DNA of 64,000 nucleotides from contig NZ_AWXZ01000029.1 of the NCBI RefSeq assembly GCF_000496075.1, forward strand, positions 124,001 to 188,000, given 5' to 3'. Positions within the stretch are counted from its first letter, which is position 1. Every line of letters starts with the position of its first letter. This stretch comes from Lutibaculum baratangense AMV1 (GTDB lineage: Bacteria; Pseudomonadota; Alphaproteobacteria; Rhizobiales; Tepidamorphaceae). The position numbers and the translations under genes were made by a program. The notes below the pieces were generated by a model. The model was not told where the DNA came from, searched no databases, and saw nothing but the letters and a program-made list of their open reading frames with translations. Below, piece after piece: positions 27,334-34,655 of the stretch.

Positions 27334-28056
27334 GTGTCGGAGCTTCCCCACAGGCGGCGCATCGGCATTCTCGGCGGGATGGGCCCCGAGGCGACGGTGC
27401 TCCTCATGCAGCGGATCATCGAGCGCACGACGGTGAGCGACGATCAGGACCACGTGCCGATGATCGTCGACAACAACCCGCAGGTGCCCTCCCGCGTGAA
27501 GGCCATCATCGAGGGCACGGGCGAGGATCCCGCGCCCGTGCTCGCCGCGATGGCGCGGGGGCTCGAGGCCGCGGGCGCCGACGCGCTGGCGATGCCGTGC
27601 AACACCGCCCATCACTACGCGGCCACGATCGCCGGCGCCGTCCGGATCCCGTTCCTCGACATGGTCGAGCTCTCGGCGGCCAGGGCCGAGGGGCTGGGGG
27701 CCCGCCGGGCGGGCATCCTCGGGTCGCCGGCCCTGAAGATCACCGGCATCTTCGACCGCGCCTTCGCGGCGCGGGGGCTCGGTACGGTCTATCCCGAGAA
27801 CCAGGACAGGCTCCTCGACGCCATCCGCCGGGTGAAGGTGTCGAGCCGAAGCAGGGAGGCCCGGCACGCCCTGGCGCAGGCGGCCGAGGAGCTCGGCACG
27901 CGCGGCGCGGACGTGCTGATCGTCGCCTGCTCCGAATTCTCGATCATCGCCGACGCCATACCTTCGGGGCCGCCGGCCATCGACACGGTCGACGTCCTGG
28001 CGGATGCGGCGATCGCCTTCTCCTGCGGCGAGGCGGTGGAGGCGGAGCCCGCCTGA
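27334..28056 (+). CDS. Aspartate/glutamate racemase family protein
   Basis: The protein of about 240 residues has the two cysteines of the PLP-independent racemase family in MPCNTAHHYA and IVACSEFSII, plus the N-terminal IGILGGMGPEATVLLMQRII. Relatives interconvert L- and D-Asp/Glu or act as related racemases. The gene follows the desulfhydrase/sulfo-lyase gene at once, suggesting a shared pathway on a D- or L-amino acid. GTG at 27334 is taken as the start; a TTG at 27322 is also possible. Confidence 0.88.
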   Translation: MSELPHRRRIGILGGMGPEATVLLMQRIIERTTVSDDQDHVPMIVDNNPQVPSRVKAIIEGTGEDPAPVLAAMARGLEAAGADALAMPCNTAHHYAATIAGAVRIPFLDMVELSAARAEGLGARRAGILGSPALKITGIFDRAFAARGLGTVYPENQDRLLDAIRRVKVSSRSREARHALAQAAEELGTRGADVLIVACSEFSIIADAIPSGPPAIDTVDVLADAAIAFSCGEAVEAEPA

Positions 28057-28081
28057 CGGGCCGCCCCGCCCTCTGCCGCGC

Positions 28082-29104
28082 TCATGCGGCCCGCGCCCGC
28101 AGCTTCAGCCGGCTGAAGACCTTCAGCGCGTTGCCGTGGAAGATCTTCCGCCGGTCCTCCTCGCTCAGGGCCTGGTTCGCCTCGATATAGCGGCGCGTGT
28201 CGTCGAAGTGGTGGCCGGTCTCCGGGTCGGCGCAGCGCACGGCGCCGTGCATCTCGGAGGCGAAGAGCACGTGGTCGACCGGCACGACGCCGGTCAGGAG
28301 ATCCATGCCCGGCTGGTGGTAGACGCAGGTGTCGAAATAGAGCCCCTGCCCCATCAGCGCCTTCGGCTCGCGGCGCTTCATGTCGATCGCGATGCCGCGG
28401 TAGCGGCCCCAGTGATAGGGCACGGCGCCGCCGCCATGGGGAATGATCAGCTTCAGGCCCGGAAAGCGCTCGAAGAGGTCCGAGGTCAGGAGCTGCATGA
28501 AGGCCGTCGTGTCGGCGTTCAGGTAATGCGCGCCGGTGAAGTGGAAGTTCGGGTTGCACGACTGGCTGACGTGGATCATCGCCGGCACGTCGAGCTCGAC
28601 GAGCTTCTCGTAGACCGGGAACCACCACGGGTCGGTCAGCGGGGGATCGCGCCAGTGGCCGCCGCTCGGGTCGGGGTTCAGGTTGCAGCCGACGAACCCC
28701 ATCTCCTCCACGCAGCGCACGAGCTCGGGGATCACGTTCCCGGGCGGACAGCCCGGCGACTGCGGCAGTTGGCAGACCGGCGCGAAATTGTCGGGATAGA
28801 GGTCGCAGACCCGCCTGATGAGGTCGTTGCAGATGCGCGACCACTGGCGGCTCATCTCCTCGGTACCGACATGGTGGCCCATGCCGCCGGCGCGGGGCGA
28901 GAAGATCGTGAGGTCGGTGCCCCGCTCCCGCTGCAGGCGCAGCTGGGTCTTCTCGAGGCTCTCGCGGATCTCGTCGTCTGAGATGACGGGCCCTTCCTGG
29001 CCGCGCATCCGGGCCATGTCGCCATGGCAGTCGATCTGCATCTTCCGCCAGCCCTCGTGCTGGGCAGGTGCCGTGGTGTAGTGGCCATGGCAGTCGATGA
29101 TCAT
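28082..29104 (-). CDS. ligJ: 4-Oxalomesaconate hydratase (LigJ-type amidohydrolase-2)
   Basis: The 340-residue protein is LigJ-like from end to end. MIIDCHGHYTTAP gives the metal HxH pair. RERGTDLTIFSPRAGGMGHH, CNLNPDPSGGHW, IPHGGGAVPYHWGRYRG, YFDTCVYHQPGMDLL and LFASEMHGAV follow. LigJ hydrates 4-oxalomesaconate to 4-carboxy-4-hydroxy-2-oxoadipate in protocatechuate 4,5-cleavage and gallate catabolism. No ring-cleavage dioxygenase is in the window, so the pathway must be completed elsewhere, or the TctABC transporter may import the substrate. The start overlaps the TctA stop by four bases. Confidence 0.9.
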   Translation of the reverse strand: MIIDCHGHYTTAPAQHEGWRKMQIDCHGDMARMRGQEGPVISDDEIRESLEKTQLRLQRERGTDLTIFSPRAGGMGHHVGTEEMSRQWSRICNDLIRRVCDLYPDNFAPVCQLPQSPGCPPGNVIPELVRCVEEMGFVGCNLNPDPSGGHWRDPPLTDPWWFPVYEKLVELDVPAMIHVSQSCNPNFHFTGAHYLNADTTAFMQLLTSDLFERFPGLKLIIPHGGGAVPYHWGRYRGIAIDMKRREPKALMGQGLYFDTCVYHQPGMDLLTGVVPVDHVLFASEMHGAVRCADPETGHHFDDTRRYIEANQALSEEDRRKIFHGNALKVFSRLKLRARAA

Positions 29105-30657
29105 GGTGTCTTGCGAGCTCCTGGCTGGGTGTCGTCGGTCACGTTGGAGTTGTCCGTCGCGCGCTCGCGCTTCCGGGCGGCCGCGATCCGCCGCCGCAGT
29201 GGTTCGCCCGCCACGACCGACAGGATGAGAAGCCCGGCGAGGACGAGGGCGCCGGCGCTGATATGGCTCGAGAGAAGGTAGGTCGGGTCGCCCCGCCCCA
29301 TGATCATCGCCCGGCGGAAGTTCTCCTCGAGCATCGGGCTCAGCACGAAGCCGATGAGGAGCGGCGCGGGCATGAAGCCGTGAAGCCGGAGCACGTATCC
29401 GGCCACGCCGACGACGAGCATCACGAGCACGTCCGCCACGCTGTTGTTGATGCTGTAGGAGCCGACGCAGATCAGGATGACGATGGAGGGGTAGAGTAGC
29501 CTGTACGGTATGTTCAGGAACGACACCCACAGGCCGATGAGCGGGATGTTGAGGAGCAGCAGGAAGACGTTGCCGATCCAGAAGCTCATCACGAGCCCCC
29601 AGAAGAGCTGCGGCTCCTGGCTGATGAAGAGCGGCCCCGGCACGATGCCGTGGATCATCAGCGCGCCGATCATGATCGCCATGGTCGGCGTGCCGGGAAT
29701 GCCGAGGGCGAGGGTCGGGACGAAGGCCGTCTGCACGGCCGCGTTGTTCGACGCCTCGGGAGCCGCGAGCCCCTCGATCGCGCCGTGCCCGAACTCCTGC
29801 GGCCGCTTCGAGAGCTTCTTCTCGTTGGCGTAGCTCACGATCGCGGCGACCGACGGCCCCGTTCCCGGCAGCGGGCCGAAGAAGCAGCCGGCCAGCGCGC
29901 CCCGGACCATCGGAAGGGCGCTGCGCCGCCACTCCTGCCCCGTCGGCAGCATCGAGACGAAGCTCACCCGATGGCGCACGCGATGGGAGCCGGCTCGAAC
30001 GGACATGATGATCTCGGACAGGCCGAACAGGCCCATCGCCACCGGCACCAGACCGATGCCGTCGATCAGGTAGTGCGAGCCGAAGGTGTAGCGATCGACG
30101 CCGTCGTAGATGTCGACACCGACGGTGCCGAGAAGCGCGCCGATCGCCACCATCGCGAAGTTGCGCTTCGGGTCGGCCCCACCGACGGTCGAAACCGCCA
30201 CGAAGCAGAACAGGATCAGGGCGAAGTACTCGGCCGGGCCGAACGCCTTCGCCACCTGCACGATGGCCGGCGTCAGGAGCGACAGGACGACGATGCCGAT
30301 GCTGCCGCCGACGAACGAGGCGATCGTCGTCATGAAGAGCGCCGTGTCCGCGCGCCCGGCCTTCGCCATCGGATAGCCGTCGAGGCAGGTGATGGCGTTC
30401 GACGGGGTTCCCGGCAGGTTGAGGAGGATCGAGGCGGTGGAGCCGCCATACTCCGCGCCGTAATAGACGCCGGCCAGCATCACGATGCCGGTCGTGGGAT
30501 CGAGCGCGAAGGTCATCGGCAGGAGGAGCGCGATCGCCGCCATGGCGCCGATGCCCGGGATGACGCCGATCGCGGTGCCGATGAAGACGCCGGCGAAACA
30601 CGCGACGAGGTTCTCCACCGTCAGCGCCATTTCGAGGCCGAGAGCGATGTTCTCCAC
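29101..30657 (-). CDS. tctA: Tripartite tricarboxylate transporter, large membrane subunit TctA
   Basis: The 518-residue protein has about twelve helices and the two TctA signatures: FIGTAIGVIPGIGAMAAIAL with YYGAEYGGSTASILLNLPGT in the first half, and FFGPLPGTGPSVAAI with FVPTLALGIPGTPTMAIMIG in the second. TctA is the sodium-coupled channel for carboxylates brought by TctC. A hydrophilic tail of about 35 residues, rich in Arg and Lys, follows the last helix. It is one base from tctB and overlaps ligJ, so transport and hydration are co-expressed. Confidence 0.95.
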   Translation of the reverse strand: MENIALGLEMALTVENLVACFAGVFIGTAIGVIPGIGAMAAIALLLPMTFALDPTTGIVMLAGVYYGAEYGGSTASILLNLPGTPSNAITCLDGYPMAKAGRADTALFMTTIASFVGGSIGIVVLSLLTPAIVQVAKAFGPAEYFALILFCFVAVSTVGGADPKRNFAMVAIGALLGTVGVDIYDGVDRYTFGSHYLIDGIGLVPVAMGLFGLSEIIMSVRAGSHRVRHRVSFVSMLPTGQEWRRSALPMVRGALAGCFFGPLPGTGPSVAAIVSYANEKKLSKRPQEFGHGAIEGLAAPEASNNAAVQTAFVPTLALGIPGTPTMAIMIGALMIHGIVPGPLFISQEPQLFWGLVMSFWIGNVFLLLLNIPLIGLWVSFLNIPYRLLYPSIVILICVGSYSINNSVADVLVMLVVGVAGYVLRLHGFMPAPLLIGFVLSPMLEENFRRAMIMGRGDPTYLLSSHISAGALVLAGLLILSVVAGEPLRRRIAAARKRERATDNSNVTDDTQPGARKTP

Positions 30658-30658
30658 G

Positions 30659-31087
30659 TCAGCCCACCTTCACCGCCGGCAGGGGAAGCCCGAGGACGAA
30701 GGAGAAGAGGAGCCACGTGCCGAGGGCGAAGAGCCCGGCATAGACGAGGAAGGAGAGATAGCCTCCTTCGCTCTGGCCGGCATAGGCCGCGACCATCGAG
30801 ACGACGACCGCCGGGACGAGCCCCACGCGCTCGACGAGAAGGACGAAGAGGAGGACGGCCGAAACGATGGCCCCGAAGGGCCGGACGTCGAACGGCTTAG
30901 AAGCTGCGTCTCCGCCGGCGAGCAGGGCGTAGCCGGAGATCAGCACGATCGTCCCCGACAGCATCAGCGGGTAGACGGCCGAGCCGATATTGGAGACCGT
31001 CCCCATCCTGAAGCCCAGTGCGACGACGAAGGCGACGCCGCCGAGCACGGCGAGCACGAGCCACAAGAGATCCCTGCGCATGGTCAC
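30659..31087 (-). CDS. tctB: Tripartite tricarboxylate transporter, small membrane subunit TctB
   Basis: The 142-residue protein has four predicted helices and the typical short TctB plan, with no catalytic residues. It begins MTMRRDLLWLVLAVLGG; an ATG two codons later is also possible. It supports TctA in the inner membrane. Position between tctC and tctA, with a one-base gap to tctA, makes the assignment secure although TctB proteins are poorly conserved. Confidence 0.88.
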   Translation of the reverse strand: MTMRRDLLWLVLAVLGGVAFVVALGFRMGTVSNIGSAVYPLMLSGTIVLISGYALLAGGDAASKPFDVRPFGAIVSAVLLFVLLVERVGLVPAVVVSMVAAYAGQSEGGYLSFLVYAGLFALGTWLLFSFVLGLPLPAVKVG

Positions 31088-31180
31088 TCCCTGCTAAGCG
31101 AAAGCCGGCGGGCGCCTGCCGCCCGACCGGTCGTCACCTGGTGGCTGCGGTCGGGCGGAATGTGCGGCCGTGGGCCTGCC

Positions 31181-32149
31181 TCACTCGCGGAAAGCGGGGT
31201 TGTCGAGCACGTCGGCCCACCAGGAGAGCTGCTCCCGCATATACTCGCCGAAGACCTCCGGAGATTCCGACACGGCGACCTCGGAGCCGACCGCCTCGAG
31301 CCGCTCCTTCACCTTCTCGGAGTCCTTCATCGACGCCATCGCCTCGTGGAGCCGGGTCACCGCCTCGTCCGGCGTGCCGGCCGGGGCGACGATGCCGAAC
31401 CACGACCCCATCTCGAAGCCCTCGAGCCCTACCTCGCCCGTCGTCGGCACGTCCGGCAACAGATTCGAGCGCTCGTCGGCGGCCAGCGCCAAGGGCCGCA
31501 GGGCCCCGGAGCGGACATGCGTCAGGATCGCCGGGATGTTGTTCATGTAGACATGGATCCGCCCCGCGACGACGTCGTTCAGGGCGGCGCCCGCGCCCTG
31601 GTAGGGAACGTGCACGAGCTGCGAGCCGGTCATCTCGTTGTAGAGCTCGCCCGCAACGTGGGCGACGGTACCGATCCCTCCGGAGGCGTAGTTGAACTGC
31701 CCCTCGCCCGACGAGGTCAGCTCGATCAACTCCTCAGCCGTCTCCGCCTCGACGGAAGGGTGCACGACGAGAAGGACGGACGAGATGACGGCGACACTGA
31801 TCGGGTCGAAGTCCTCGATCGGATCGTAGCCGACGTCGCGCAGCCCCGGGTTGACCGAGTGCGTGCCGGCCGTCGCCAGCAGCAGCGTGTAGCCGTCCGG
31901 CTCGGCCCCGGCGACCATGCTGGCGCCGACCGTGCCGCCGCCGCCGCCGCGATTCTCGACCACGACCGGCTGTCCGAGCTCGCCGCTCATATGGTCGGCG
32001 ACGATCCGTGCGATGACGTCGCTGTTGCCGCCCGCCGAGAACGGCACGACGATCGTCACGGCACGCTCGGGGTACTGGGCATTGGCTGCCCCTGCTGCTC
32101 CCAGCGCGAAGGCAAGGCCAGCGGTCAGTCCGACAATCTTCTTCAACAT
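31181..32149 (-). CDS. tctC: Tripartite tricarboxylate transporter substrate-binding protein TctC (Bug family)
   Basis: The 322-residue periplasmic protein has a signal peptide ending at ANAQYPERA. The Bug-family core follows: VTIVVPFSAGGNSDVIARIV, ENRGGGGGTVGASMVAGAEP, YASGGIGTVAHVAGELYN and VPTTGEVGLEGFE. It captures a di- or tricarboxylate and delivers it to TctAB. The start at 32149 has an excellent ribosome site, GGGAGGAAAGCC before ATG. It is first in the tctCBA-ligJ operon and divergent from the double-domain LysR regulator, its likely controller. Confidence 0.94.
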   Translation of the reverse strand: MLKKIVGLTAGLAFALGAAGAANAQYPERAVTIVVPFSAGGNSDVIARIVADHMSGELGQPVVVENRGGGGGTVGASMVAGAEPDGYTLLLATAGTHSVNPGLRDVGYDPIEDFDPISVAVISSVLLVVHPSVEAETAEELIELTSSGEGQFNYASGGIGTVAHVAGELYNEMTGSQLVHVPYQGAGAALNDVVAGRIHVYMNNIPAILTHVRSGALRPLALAADERSNLLPDVPTTGEVGLEGFEMGSWFGIVAPAGTPDEAVTRLHEAMASMKDSEKVKERLEAVGSEVAVSESPEVFGEYMREQLSWWADVLDNPAFRE

Positions 32150-32329
32150 GGCTTTCCTCCCGGTTTTTTCCCGTGAGATAGCCATGCCCGGACGCCAGGC
32201 GGCCACGACAATCTCGCTATGCGACCGTCGAATCCGCTTATACCCCTGGCAGCATCAGCCTTCGGGCCGGGATCGCAACCGCCGCGAAGCCCGGAGGAAA
32301 GTCCTTTGTTCCCGGGCGATTTGCATGAC

Positions 32330-33637
32330 ATGAAGGGACAGCTCGGCTTTGCAGATCCACCGGTCGGAGTGAAGCCGCCGCCGCAAGACCGTCACCGAGC
32401 AAAGGACCTGGCGGTGCGCGAGGCCAGCGCCAAACTCTCCCTCAGGCATCTCTCGGCCTTCATGGCCGTGGTCGACTGCGGCCGCATTTCCGCCGCAGGA
32501 GACGCGCTGCGGCGCAGCCATTCCGCGATAGCCCGGTCGCTCGAAATGCTTGAGACGCGGTTCGGGCGCCCGCTTCTCACCCGATCCCGGGCCGGCGTGG
32601 CACCGACCCCTGCGGGCCTGGCGTGCGATGCGCGCTGCCGCATCATCGAGAACGAGCTCGCGAGCCTGCGGGACCTTCTGGAGCGGTCGGGGCATGCGGG
32701 GTTGCGCGGCCGACAGGCCTGCCTGTTCCGGATGCAGGTGGACGTCTCGCGGCTGCGCGCCCTCGTGTCCGTCCACAATCTCGGCTCGGTGCAGGGCGCC
32801 GCGCACCTGCTCTCCGTCACGCAGCCGGCCGTCTCCTCCTCCATCCGGGCCCTCGAGACGGATCTCGGCGTCGCGCTCTTCGTGCGCACGCCGCGGGGCA
32901 TGATCCCAACGCCGGCAGGAGCGTCCGTCGCCATGGCTTCGCGCAGGATCCTGTCGGAGCTGCGCCGGATCGACGACGACATCGCGTCGCTTCGCGGCGC
33001 GCCATCGGGCCTCGTCTGCATCGGCGGCCTCGCATACTCCCGGAACGCCGTCCTCCCCCGGGCGATCAAGGAGGTCGTGGGCCGGTTCCCCCAGATCGTC
33101 GTGCGCACGGTCGAGGGGCCGCTCGATTCCCTGCTCGTCGCGATGCATGCGGGCGAGGTCGACGTGATCATCTGCGCCCGGCCCGAGGCGGTGATGCTCG
33201 AGGGGGTGAAGGTCGAGACCCTCCTGCGTGACCGGATGAAGCTCTTCGTGTCGCGCGACCATCCGCTGGCGGGACGGAAGGCCGTGCCCGCCGGGGAGGT
33301 TCTGGACTACCCCTTCATCCTCCCGCCGGTCGGGACGGTCACCCGGGCTCTGCTGGTTTCGACCTTCCGCGCAGTGGCGGGGCGGGACCCGGAAGGTGCG
33401 GTCGAAACGAGCTCCTACACGATCATCCGGAAGCTGGTGATGGAATCGCGGCAGATCTGCTTCCGCTCGGTGTCGGAGTTTTCCCCCGAGGGCGAGGACG
33501 TGTCGATCGTCCCCCTCGACCTGGCCTTCGACCTGCCGGCGCGTGAGATCTGCCTGCTGCAGCGGAAAGGGGCGATCCTCACCGCGGCCGCCGCCGACGC
33601 GCTCGCCGTTTTGCGCGACGTGGCCAGGGGCCATTGA
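32330..33637 (+). CDS. LysR family regulator with two tandem DNA-binding domains
   Basis: The 435-residue protein has a normal LysR effector domain (about 225-430: GGLAYSRNAVLPRAI, EVDVIICARPEAV, TVTRALLVSTFRA) but two LysR winged helices. The first is at 37-96 (LRHLSAFMAVVDCGRIS, RRSHSAIARSLEMLE) and the second at 138-197 (LRALVSVHNLGSVQGAAHLL, VTQPAVSSSIRALET). Ordinary LysR proteins have about 300 residues and one such domain. The layout looks like an internal duplication or fusion; the second copy is nearer the consensus. Divergence from tctCBA-ligJ suggests it controls that operon. Confidence 0.92.
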   Translation: MKGQLGFADPPVGVKPPPQDRHRAKDLAVREASAKLSLRHLSAFMAVVDCGRISAAGDALRRSHSAIARSLEMLETRFGRPLLTRSRAGVAPTPAGLACDARCRIIENELASLRDLLERSGHAGLRGRQACLFRMQVDVSRLRALVSVHNLGSVQGAAHLLSVTQPAVSSSIRALETDLGVALFVRTPRGMIPTPAGASVAMASRRILSELRRIDDDIASLRGAPSGLVCIGGLAYSRNAVLPRAIKEVVGRFPQIVVRTVEGPLDSLLVAMHAGEVDVIICARPEAVMLEGVKVETLLRDRMKLFVSRDHPLAGRKAVPAGEVLDYPFILPPVGTVTRALLVSTFRAVAGRDPEGAVETSSYTIIRKLVMESRQICFRSVSEFSPEGEDVSIVPLDLAFDLPAREICLLQRKGAILTAAAADALAVLRDVARGH

Positions 33638-33660
33638 CGGGGTGGGACCCTGGGCAAGGA

Positions 33661-33693
33661 ACGGGACATGGCGGCGGGGCCGCCATGTCCCGT
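33661..33693. terminator. Strong 15-bp hairpin terminator
   Basis: ACGGGACATGGCGGC, the loop GGG, and the exact reverse complement form a 15-base-pair perfect stem 23 bases after the LysR stop. It also faces the end of the broken barrel gene on the other strand. No T-run is present, so it is a hairpin-type, possibly bidirectional, stop. Confidence 0.75.
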
Positions 33694-33701
33694 CGCGGGG
33701 C

Positions 33702-34014
33702 CTACTGCTTGCCTGCCGCGAACATCGTCTCGACCTCATAGGCGGCGCCGGCGGGATTGACGCCCGCCGCGCCGGCGACACCGGCCACCTCCTTCGCATC
33801 GGCGCCGAAGAACCCACCGGCCATGTAGCCTTCGTCCACCGTGAAGGCCGCACCGCCGCCTCCCTGCAGCGCGACCGTGTCGGCCGCGAAGCTGCTGCCG
33901 TCTATCGTCCCGCTGAAGCTCGCCGATCCGCCGTCGATCGCCGTGCCCCCCCGCGTTGGTCGCGAGCCCCGTCGCATCGCCCGCGAAGGTGCCGGCGGCG
34001 AAGTCGGCCGTCAT
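33702..34014 (-). pseudogene. Fragment of a transferrin-binding-protein-like beta-barrel lipoprotein, frameshifted
   Basis: Two frames joined at a run of seven C (about 33945-33952) give MTADFAAGTFAGDATGLATN, then TAIDGGSASFSGTIDGSSFA, EGYMAGGFFGADAKEVAGVA and the end ETMFAAGKQ. This is the pattern of the TbpB C-terminal eight-strand barrel found in many alphaproteobacterial surface lipoproteins. The signal peptide, lipobox and N-terminal part are absent, and the frame breaks in a homopolymer. The preserved ATG at 34014 overlaps the stop of the truncated upstream gene and is probably coincidental. Confidence 0.65.
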
Positions 34015-34376
34015 CGGAGCGTTATCCCTCCGCTGGCGAGAAGCCGGGATATCGCCTCCTGCCGCTCGTAGAACCTGTCCAGGGACGCGTAGCTGTCGAA
34101 GGCGTCGGGGTCCTCGGCGATGTCGGACGGCTCGAGCGCGATCCTGCCGCCGGCGGGAGCGGAGATCGCCACGAGCCTGTCTCCCGGCTCCAGCGATTCG
34201 CTGGCCGGGCCGGCCGGATCGACGGAGACGATCCGCAATCCGCCGTCATCCGGCGCCAGCCCGAGCCCGATCCAGGGTTGCTTCCTGGCGAGGAGCGCCA
34301 CCAGGAGTGTCGCCACCACCACCGTCGCGACCGCCCCGATCATCCCCGGGACGGGAGCGATCCCTCGCCTTTCCAT
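34011..34376 (-). pseudogene. Truncated membrane-anchored PDZ-like sensory protein (N-terminal piece)
   Basis: The 121-residue product has one membrane helix (MIGAVATVVVATLLVALLA) followed by a PDZ-like domain: KQPWIGLGLAPDDGGLRIVS, DPAGPASESLEPGDRLVAIS. It then has GGRIALEPSDIAEDPDAFDS and a helical SLDRFYERQEAISRLL. I recall such segments at the start of larger signalling proteins such as histidine kinases, but cannot name the family. It stops right where a barrel-lipoprotein tail begins, which looks like a deletion junction. It could instead be an intact small membrane protein. Confidence 0.55.
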
Positions 34377-34655
34377 CTGCCCCGCTCGTCTCTTCCCCTG
34401 CGTGATCTTGCCGCACTTCGGCCGCAGAACAAGAGGAATCCGACTGGAAACGCGTGGTGCGCGGTGAAATCACGGCCTGGCGACGGAGGGAGGAAGCACG
34501 TCGTCCCGGGGAAACGGCCCGGAAGCTGCCGCCCTGTTCCCGGCCGCCACTGGTTGCGTTCCTGCAACGCCCGGCCGGAATGTCGGAGGTGGGTGTGTCC
34601 CTCACGATCCAGGCGTCCACGATGACGTTCTTGTGAACGCAACGTAGCTAGGCCT

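Noticed and set aside
34552-34567. GTTGC ... GCAAC repeat upstream of the histidine kinase, considered as an EcfG or regulator site
   Set aside because: Arms are only five bases and no matching GGAAC-type -35 at the right distance was found.
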